From positions 1-5,632 of the forward strand of contig JAPPKI010000463.1 in assembly GCA_028820035.1 (NCBI GenBank): a stretch of 5,632 bases of DNA, in the 5' to 3' direction. Shown here piece after piece: positions 1 through 4,602 of the stretch; the first letter of the stretch is position 1; each line of letters begins with the position of its first letter. The notes under the pieces were generated by a model that worked only from the letters and a program-made list of their open reading frames with translations, was not told the DNA's origin and made no database searches. The position numbers and the translations under genes are program-made. This DNA is from a bacterium (lineage in GTDB: Bacteria > Actinomycetota > Acidimicrobiia > Acidimicrobiales > Bin134).

Positions 1-852
1 ACCCAGGCGATTCGAGATGGAGGCTGTGACATGTGGCCCATCTCCTCGCCCCGCACCGTGGACCTCAACGTGAGTTGGGATCAGACGATGGTGTTCATGA
101 TGCTGCCCAAAGGGTGGAACCAGATCATGGGAGTGGCAGGCGAAGCCCGGCAGGAGATGCTGGCCGATCCCGGCTGGCGGGAGATCGCCCGCAACGAGTG
201 GGACGCCACCGAGAAGTCGTTGTTCCCCATCAATCGGCCCGACTTCGCGCGATTCACCTCGGTGACCCGCTCCGAGAACGACGGCTGGCTGGGGCGCTCG
301 CTGGCCGAGTTGACCGAGGCTCGGGGCGGCCACCCCTCGGATGTGTTCGCCGACTGGATTCTGGAGAACGACTTGGAGCCCGGCGTGGTGGCCATGGGGG
401 TGAGCAACAGCAACATTGACGCCGTAGCTCAGATGATCGCCGACGACCGCTGTCTGATCAGCGCCTCCGATGCCGGGGCCCATGTGCAGATGATGTGCGC
501 GGCGGGCGATACCACCCTGCTGTTGACCCGCCATGTGCGCGAGCGGGGCGATCTCGAACTCGAGCAGGCGGTGTATGAGATCACCGGTCGCCAGGCGGAG
601 ATCTTGGGGTTCAACGACCGGGGCCGCCTGCTGCCCGGCTATGCCGGTGACGTGACGGTGTTCGACTTGGACGAGCTCTCCTGGGACACCGATGGGTTCG
701 TGTCCGACCTGCCCTCGGGCGCTCCTCGCTTGCGGCGTCCAGCAGGGGGATACCGGGCCACCGCGGTCAACGGCGTGCTCACCCAGGTGGAGGGATCGCT
801 CACCGGCGCCAACCCCGGCGCGGTGCTCGACGCCAACACCCCGGCGCCCTGA
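1..852 (+). CDS. N-acyl-D-amino-acid deacylase-type amidohydrolase, C-terminal part (5' partial)
   Basis: The reading frame is open from the first base of the window (TQAIRDGGCDMWPISSPRTV...), so the ATG at 31 is internal and the true start lies to the left; about 283 residues are visible of a family usually near 500-570. These enzymes are metal-dependent amidohydrolases (Amidohydro_3 / D-aminoacylase type) that release free D-amino acids from N-acylated forms, usually in the cytoplasm. Visible signatures are the DMWPISSPRT segment, SASDAGAHVQ (Asp codon 469-471, the conserved catalytic/metal-site Asp of the barrel), the RGRLLPGYAGDVTVFD segment that returns to the small beta-domain, and YRATAVNGVLTQVEG near the end, the usual 'vNG' closing motif. 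The N-terminal HxH metal site is outside the window. The gene converges on vapC with only 9 bases between the two stop codons and no clear terminator hairpin. The family is secure; the substrate is not, and hydantoinase- or dihydroorotase-like relatives with other substrates are possible. Confidence 0.85.
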   Translation, partial: TQAIRDGGCDMWPISSPRTVDLNVSWDQTMVFMMLPKGWNQIMGVAGEARQEMLADPGWREIARNEWDATEKSLFPINRPDFARFTSVTRSENDGWLGRSLAELTEARGGHPSDVFADWILENDLEPGVVAMGVSNSNIDAVAQMIADDRCLISASDAGAHVQMMCAAGDTTLLLTRHVRERGDLELEQAVYEITGRQAEILGFNDRGRLLPGYAGDVTVFDLDELSWDTDGFVSDLPSGAPRLRRPAGGYRATAVNGVLTQVEGSLTGANPGAVLDANTPAP

Positions 853-861
853 GCCCGACCG

Positions 862-1266
862 CTAAGACGTCGCGGCGATCTTGAGGGGGAACAGCTCCGC
901 CACGCGGTGAAAATCCTGATCAGCGGTCAAGATCTCTGATCCGGTACGCAGCGCGATGTTGGCGATCATGCAGACGATGTATCCCGGTGGGGTGACGCCG
1001 TTGGCTCGGCAAACCCGGTTGATGCGAGCTGCACCCTCGAAGTCGGCCACATGGTCCACCGAGACCCAGGACACCGACGTCAGCAGGTTGTAGAGCTGCT
1101 GGTGGCTCTGAGTGTCTTTGGCCCCTCCCAGCACCTCCATAAGTACCGGTTCGGTGACTGCGACATTCTGTCCGCCCTCGGAGATGAGCTCGACCAGTTT
1201 TCGGTGGGCCGGGGAGTCGGTGCCCCGGTCGAACTCCATCCACGCTGAGGTATCGGCGAGGATCAC
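862..1266 (-). CDS. vapC: PIN-domain toxin VapC (type II toxin-antitoxin), with a substituted catalytic Asp
   Basis: This 134-residue protein has normal VapC length and is a single PIN domain, a fold that normally cleaves RNA (often tRNA or rRNA) with Mg2+ held by four acidic residues. Visible signature residues are D5 in ILADTSAWME, E44 in TEPVLMEVLGG, and D116 and D118 in ILTADQDFHRVA. The third acidic position, normally the Asp of a '(I/V)DCLIAA' helix, reads IVCMIAN here, giving Val98 (codon 973-975 on the plus strand, GTC on the coding strand; GAC would be Asp). The toxin may therefore be weakened or inactive. The start is GTG at 1264-1266, overlapping the vapB stop by 4 bases (GTGA), which implies translational coupling with the antitoxin. 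The frame and length are otherwise intact, with no stop or frameshift. The family call is firm; the RNA target cannot be told from sequence. Confidence 0.9.
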   Translation of the reverse strand: MILADTSAWMEFDRGTDSPAHRKLVELISEGGQNVAVTEPVLMEVLGGAKDTQSHQQLYNLLTSVSWVSVDHVADFEGAARINRVCRANGVTPPGYIVCMIANIALRTGSEILTADQDFHRVAELFPLKIAATS

Positions 1267-1487
1267 CCGACGGTATCGATGGGCTGAAGGCCGGTATCGG
1301 GCGGGATCTCGCCAATGAGCTGCGCCCCCTGCATCGAGAGGATCTCGTTGGTGGTCAGGGGCTGGCCGGCCGAATGGCGAAGGGCGAGATGAACGGCCTC
1401 GGTCTTGGTGCGCACCCCGTAGCGGCGCATGACTATGTCGATTAGCCGGTCGTCGATCTCAATATTGGTGCGGGTTCGGTCGTCCAC
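1263..1487 (-). CDS. vapB: VapB-type antitoxin, ribbon-helix-helix
   Basis: This 74-residue protein lies directly upstream of vapC and ends in a 4-base overlap with its GTG start. The N-terminal half fits the VapB antitoxin family: a beta strand (about residues 6-12, RTNIEID), then two helices (about 13-23, RLIDIVMRRYG, and 27-38, KTEAVHLALRHS). Together these make the ribbon-helix-helix fold that dimerises and binds DNA. The 'R-T-K-T-E-A-V' stretch is the usual second-helix signature of actinobacterial VapB proteins. Residues 40-74 should be the tail that wraps around and blocks VapC. The start is GTG at 1485-1487; a weak GGA lies about five bases before it. In this family the antitoxin, alone or with the toxin, represses its own operon, which agrees with the inverted repeats just upstream. 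Function is inferred from family and context. Confidence 0.88.
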   Translation of the reverse strand: MDDRTRTNIEIDDRLIDIVMRRYGVRTKTEAVHLALRHSAGQPLTTNEILSMQGAQLIGEIPPDTGLQPIDTVG

Positions 1488-1495
1488 GATTCCAG

Positions 1496-1516
1496 ACTAC
1501 ACCTGATAGGTGTAGT
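1496..1516. repeat. Inverted repeat, probable VapB/VapBC operator
   Basis: This is a perfect palindrome with 9-base arms, ACTACACCT (1496-1504) and AGGTGTAGT (1508-1516), around a 3-base spacer (GAT). It ends 9 bases before the vapB start codon, on the 5' side of the gene. Ribbon-helix-helix antitoxins bind such palindromes as dimers to autoregulate. Its position across the expected start of transcription or ribosome-binding area of vapB suggests an operator. The sequence symmetry is seen directly; binding is inferred. Confidence 0.6.
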
Positions 1517-1523
1517 AAGTGGG

Positions 1524-1538
1524 GTAATAGTGTATTAC
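1524..1538. repeat. Second inverted repeat upstream of vapB
   Basis: This is a perfect palindrome with 6-base arms, GTAATA (1524-1529) and TATTAC (1533-1538), around GTG. Its centre (1531) lies 25 bases from the centre of the 9-base-arm repeat, about two and a half helical turns. The arm sequences differ from the first repeat, so it may be a second operator half, a promoter element that happens to be symmetric, or chance in an AT-rich patch. Confidence 0.4.
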
Positions 1539-1540
1539 GC

Positions 1541-2017
1541 CTAATAGTCCTGGCCACGAGACGCGTTGTGGGCGCCCCAGCCATCGGGAATGTAACCGTC
1601 CATAGTCACTGAACGCTCGGTGAACAGCCAGCGGTCGTCCACCACGCCATATTGGTCGATGTAGCGGCCCCAGTGGTCGAGGCCGTGCTCCATGATCACG
1701 TGGTAGTAGCAGCGTCCCCTGGCCTCGGTGGGTGAGAGCAGGTCGATCTGGTGGGTGGCGGTGTGGTGGCGAATGTACTTGGGGGTGCCGCCGCCGATCT
1801 GGGACAGGGTGTCTTGGGCGCCGGTGAAGATGGTGCGGATCTCGTCGATGCCGTACTTGTCGGGCTGTGTCGGGGTCCGCATGATGGCGTCGGGGGCGAA
1901 CAGATCCATTACTTGGTCGAACCGACCCGAATCCCCGTTGGCGTTGTACCGGGCCACCAGATCCCGGATCGATTCCCGAGCTATCAATTCCCACTGCTCC
2001 ATAGCCCGACCGTACAT
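1541..2017 (-). CDS. SnoaL-like / NTF2-fold family protein
   Basis: The protein is 158 residues, fitting the SnoaL_4-type group of small cone-shaped NTF2-fold proteins, which include polyketide cyclases, dehydratases, hydroxylating-dioxygenase small-subunit relatives and many uncharacterised proteins. Visible family features are the opening helix with IRDLVARYNANGDSGRFD (residues 17-34), followed by MDLFAPDAIMRTP; RHHTATHQI (83-91), a His-containing strand found at the pocket in relatives; and GRYIDQYGVVDDRWLFTERSV (117-137), the usual closing 'GrY.D...dgrW.f..R' strands. ATG at 2015-2017 gives the full frame; a second ATG at 2000-2002 (MEQWELIARES) fits the usual family start equally well, and neither has a strong ribosome site. 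It is divergent from the thiolase-like gene with 59 bases between annotated starts, and upstream of vapBC on the same strand. Substrate and reaction are unknown; a role next to acyl-CoA chemistry is only suggested by its neighbour. Confidence 0.8.
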   Translation of the reverse strand: MYGRAMEQWELIARESIRDLVARYNANGDSGRFDQVMDLFAPDAIMRTPTQPDKYGIDEIRTIFTGAQDTLSQIGGGTPKYIRHHTATHQIDLLSPTEARGRCYYHVIMEHGLDHWGRYIDQYGVVDDRWLFTERSVTMDGYIPDGWGAHNASRGQDY

Positions 2018-2076
2018 CGTCTCGGCGCCTGGTTGGCGGTTAGGGTGCGGGGGTTAGCTTTGACGACATAACTCCG
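2018..2076. promoter_or_regulatory. Divergent intergenic region between the SnoaL-like and thiolase-like genes
   Basis: This 59-base spacer must carry the 5' signals of two divergent genes. The plus-strand thiolase-like frame is already open from 2044 and reads GAGVSFDDITP before the first canonical start at 2077, so the true non-coding part may be shorter. I found no confident -10/-35 pair on either strand; TTGACG at 2060-2065 resembles a -35 box but has no matching -10. A short CGCC/GGCG inverted repeat (2026-2029, 2035-2038) is too weak to call. Confidence 0.3.
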
Positions 2077-3531
2077 GTGTTGGTGGGGGTGGGGACGGCG
2101 GCGCAGCGGTTGGACGATCCGACCGAGGCGAAAGAGGCGGTGGCGCTGATGGCTGAGGCGCTGATTGAGGCGGCTGATGATGCCGGCACCGGCAGTCTTA
2201 TTGGCCGGTTGGACCAGGTGAGGGTTACCAAGGGGACTTGGGGGTATACCGATCCGGCTGGCTGGGTGGCCGATGCGGTGGGGGCGAATCAGGCTCGCAG
2301 TTTTCTGTCCGACGTGGGCATCTTGCAGACCTCGGTGATGGGCGATGCGGCGGCTTCCATTGCGTCGGGTTTGGCCGACGTGGTGGCGGTGGTGGGCGGA
2401 GAGGCCAAGTACCGGGGTTTGCGAGCGTCGATTACCGGCGTCGATGCCCCCGACACCGACCAAGGAGGGGCCGAGCCGGACGACTTCGTCACTCCTCGAG
2501 GCATGATCATCAGCCGGGCGGAGATTGACACCGGGCTGGTGATGGCCACTCACCACTACGCCATGATCGAGAACGCCCGCCGGTTCGCCGACGGCCAAAC
2601 TATCGACGAGCACCGAGATGTGGTAGCTGGGCTATGGGCCCGCTTTGCGCAGGTAGCCGCATCGAATCCCGACGCCTGGTTCCAAGAGGGACTAGACGCC
2701 TCGGCCATCGCTACGCCGGAGAACGGTAACCGGATGTTGGCCTGGCCGTATACAAAGTGGCACAACTCCCAGTGGAACGTGGACCAGGCCGCCGCGCTGA
2801 TCTTCTGCTCGGCTGGAACTGCCCGAGCACTCGGCATCTCTTCGGATCGCTGGGTGTTCCCCTGGGCCGCGGCCGAGTCCAACCACATGGTGCCGGTGAC
2901 CGAGCGGCCCGAACTCCACCGCAGTCCGGGGTTCGCCTACGCCGGCCGGGCAGTAGCCGACCATGTGGGCATGGCCCCTAGCGAGGCTGGCCACGTGGAC
3001 CTGTATTCCTGCTTCCCTATCGCGGTGCGCACCCAGGCGCTGGAGTTGGGCTTCGACTTGGACCGGGACCTGACCGTGACCGGGGGCATGACCTGGGCCG
3101 GAGGACCGCTCAACAACTACGTGATCCAGGCGGCGGTGAAGATGGCCCAGGTGTTGCGGGCCGATCCCGTGTCGACCGGGCTGCTGACCTCCATCAGCGG
3201 GATGATCACCAAGCAGGGGGCCAGCATGTGGTCGGCCCAACCCCCGTCGCAGGCGTTCGCCAACATCGACGTGACCGAGGCAGTGGCCGCTGAGCTTCAG
3301 CCCAAGCCCTACCGGACGGGTGACAACGAGACAGCGGAAGTTGTGTCCTACACCGTGATTTGGGGCCGGGAAGGTCCAGAGCGGGCGGTGGCTATCGGCG
3401 AATTCGCTGACGGGGCCCGAAGTCTACTCGTCTCCGCCGTTCCCGCCGTCATGGCCTCCGCTGTCGCCGGGGAGTTCTGCGGGCGCCACGTCATCGCCGG
3501 TGCCGACGGCTCGTTCACGCCTACCGACTGA
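2077..3531 (+). CDS. Thiolase-like protein of the TLP1 / acetyl-CoA acetyltransferase-like type, lacking thiolase cysteines
   Basis: The 484-residue protein has a thiolase fold (about residues 1-395) plus a C-terminal extension (about 400-484, from AAELQPKPYRTGDNETAEVV), matching the TLP1 architecture with its added OB-like C-terminal domain; ordinary thiolases are near 390-400. Family marks are LVGVGTAAQR, GLADVVAVVGGEAKY (99-112), NVDQAAALIFCSAGTARALGI (234-254), VDLYSCFPIAVRTQALELG (307-325) and TVTGGMTWAGGPLNNYV (333-349). Only three cysteines exist (244, 312, 468). None is at the nucleophile position (the segment near 84-92 is QTSVMGDAA), and the C-terminal CxG site reads SISG. The GHP-type His is also not evident (NNYVIQAAV). 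It probably binds CoA thioesters or another acyl substrate but is unlikely to be a normal thiolase; databases often label such proteins acetyl-CoA acetyltransferase. GTG at 2077 is the first usual start, but family-like sequence (FDDITP) continues in frame upstream. The 3' end overlaps the convergent channel gene by 108 bases. Confidence 0.85.
   Translation: MLVGVGTAAQRLDDPTEAKEAVALMAEALIEAADDAGTGSLIGRLDQVRVTKGTWGYTDPAGWVADAVGANQARSFLSDVGILQTSVMGDAAASIASGLADVVAVVGGEAKYRGLRASITGVDAPDTDQGGAEPDDFVTPRGMIISRAEIDTGLVMATHHYAMIENARRFADGQTIDEHRDVVAGLWARFAQVAASNPDAWFQEGLDASAIATPENGNRMLAWPYTKWHNSQWNVDQAAALIFCSAGTARALGISSDRWVFPWAAAESNHMVPVTERPELHRSPGFAYAGRAVADHVGMAPSEAGHVDLYSCFPIAVRTQALELGFDLDRDLTVTGGMTWAGGPLNNYVIQAAVKMAQVLRADPVSTGLLTSISGMITKQGASMWSAQPPSQAFANIDVTEAVAAELQPKPYRTGDNETAEVVSYTVIWGREGPERAVAIGEFADGARSLLVSAVPAVMASAVAGEFCGRHVIAGADGSFTPTD
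3424..3531. other. Tail-to-tail coding overlap of the thiolase-like and MscS genes
   Basis: The last 36 codons (stop included) of the plus-strand thiolase-like gene and of the minus-strand MscS gene use the same 108 bases. The frames are in exact codon-over-codon register, with first positions facing third positions. The MscS stop TAG (3424-3426) faces CTA, Leu450 of the thiolase-like protein; the thiolase-like stop TGA (3529-3531) faces TCA, Ser347 of MscS. On the MscS side the overlap encodes a low-complexity, Gly/Asp-rich tail beyond the channel's structured part. On the thiolase side it encodes the end of the C-terminal domain, so the thiolase-like gene is likely the older owner of this DNA. 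Confidence 0.75.
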
Positions 3532-4569
3532 GCTCGGCTCGGGGTTTTCGACGGCGTCGTTCTCATTGCGGATCCACACGGTGCGCTGGGGGAAGGGGAT
3601 CTCGATGCCGGCCTCGTCGAAGGCCTTCTTGATGCGAGCCCGGAGCACACGTCCAACCCCCCACTGCTCGCTGGGGTCGGTCTTGACCACCAGGCGGATG
3701 ACCACGGCATCGTTGCCCAGCTCCTGAACCCCCCACACCGAGGGCTCTTCCAGAACGGTGAGGTCCGGGTCGTTTTCCTGCCACAGCTCGTCGGCTACCG
3801 CCTTCATGATCTCGCTGGCCTGGTCGATGTCGGTGTCGTAGCTGACCCCGATATCCAAGATGGCCCGCGACCACAACTGCGAGTGGTTGGCCGTCCGGCG
3901 AATCTCCCCGTTGGGCACAGTCCATACAACGCCGCCCACGTCTCGCAGGGTGGTTGTGCGCAGGCTGACCTTCTCGATGGTGCCCGAGGTGTCGCCCACG
4001 TCCACCACATCGCCCACGCCGAACTGGTCCTCGATCAAGATGAACATCCCGGCCAAGAAGTCCCTTACCAGCGATTGCGCCCCGAAGCCCACCGCCAGGC
4101 CGGCGATACCGGCCCCTGCAATCAGGGGAGCCAGGTCGATGTTGAGCTCGCTCAAACACAGAAGTGCGGCCACAGCCAGGATGAGGGCGGTGGCCAGGCT
4201 CTTCAACACGGCGGCAATGGTCTCGATCCGTTGGGCGCTGCGCGCCTGGCGCTCTTGGATTCGGTTGATGGCCTTGGCTGCCCGAGCGCCGAAGTCCAGT
4301 TTGCCCGCGCTCTCCAGCTGCTCCTCGGTTTCGGTCTCGCTCTGGCGCACCAGTCGGGCCACCGCCCGTTCGATCACCTTGTGAACGATCTTCTTGATGA
4401 TCCAGGCCACCAACAGGATGAGGATGATCCGCAGCGGCCGCTCCACCACCCAGCCGATGATCTCGGCCAGCCGCTCGTTCTCGGTGTTGTCGAAGACCAG
4501 CTCGCAAAAGAAGCCCGGATCGGGACCGCAGGCGTCGGTGACGGTTTGCGCTGGTACCCCGAGAGCCAT
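3424..4569 (-). CDS. MscS-family small-conductance mechanosensitive channel
   Basis: This 381-residue membrane protein should form a homoheptameric channel that opens under membrane tension and releases solutes during osmotic downshock. An N-terminal outside segment with C14 and C22 (CGPDPGFFC) is followed by TM1 (about 45-62), a charged linker (77-115), TM2 (about 117-139) and the pore helix TM3 (about 146-178). TM3 is Gly/Ala-rich (IAGAGIAGLAVGFGAQSLVRD), the hallmark of MscS pores. Then come the beta domain (IEDQFGVGDVVDVGDTSGTIEKV, 179-201; TVPNGEI, 217-223) and the alpha/beta cytoplasmic domain ending at IPFPQRTVWI (324-333). Residues about 340-381 are a disordered Gly/Asp/Pro-rich tail, mostly encoded opposite the thiolase-like gene. 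The start is ATG at 4567-4569, with no strong ribosome site, 33 bases after the stop of the amidohydrolase gene on the same strand, so co-transcription is likely. Charge and pore motifs look intact. Family is very secure; paralog identity is not. Confidence 0.93.
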   Translation of the reverse strand: MALGVPAQTVTDACGPDPGFFCELVFDNTENERLAEIIGWVVERPLRIILILLVAWIIKKIVHKVIERAVARLVRQSETETEEQLESAGKLDFGARAAKAINRIQERQARSAQRIETIAAVLKSLATALILAVAALLCLSELNIDLAPLIAGAGIAGLAVGFGAQSLVRDFLAGMFILIEDQFGVGDVVDVGDTSGTIEKVSLRTTTLRDVGGVVWTVPNGEIRRTANHSQLWSRAILDIGVSYDTDIDQASEIMKAVADELWQENDPDLTVLEEPSVWGVQELGNDAVVIRLVVKTDPSEQWGVGRVLRARIKKAFDEAGIEIPFPQRTVWIRNENDAVENPEPSSVGRRERAVGTGDDVAPAELPGDSGGHDGGNGGDE

Positions 4570-4602
4570 CGGCTCAGCGTACCGGCGGGTTCGAGCTTTG
4601 GG

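Larger units (their letters stand above)
1488..1540 (-). promoter_or_regulatory. vapBC control region
   Basis: These 53 bases separate the stop of the SnoaL-like gene from the vapB start and are clearly more AT-rich than the flanking coding DNA. They hold two inverted repeats (annotated separately) whose centres are 25 bases apart. On the minus strand a TACACT (1534-1529) is a possible -10 element (4 of 6 matches to TATAAT), but no convincing -35 box was found, so the promoter position is a guess. The region probably gives vapBC its own transcript even though the SnoaL-like gene lies upstream on the same strand. Confidence 0.5.

Noticed and set aside
31..33. ATG at 31 as the start of the deacylase-type gene
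   Set aside because: The frame is open to base 1 and the family sequence (GGCDMWPISSPRT) runs through this Met, so it is internal.
2026..2038. Short CGCC/GGCG inverted repeat before the SnoaL-like gene
   Set aside because: Four-base arms of pure G/C are expected by chance in this composition.
1984..2613. A 209-codon minus-strand frame over the start of the thiolase-like gene
   Set aside because: It is antisense to a well-supported gene and also overlaps the 5' end of the SnoaL-like gene in another frame; no recognisable domain.
2692..3240. A 182-codon minus-strand frame inside the thiolase-like gene
   Set aside because: Its His/Gly/Pro-rich composition without motifs marks it as a shadow of the real gene.
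3563..4507. A 314-codon minus-strand frame inside the channel gene
   Set aside because: Its translation is dominated by Arg, Gly, His and Pro, typical of a shifted frame of a GC-rich gene; the overlapping frame gives a clear MscS protein.
4570..4602. Possible separate promoter or terminator between the amidohydrolase and channel genes
   Set aside because: The 33-base gap holds no hairpin with a T-run and no promoter-like hexamer pair; read-through is the simpler view.
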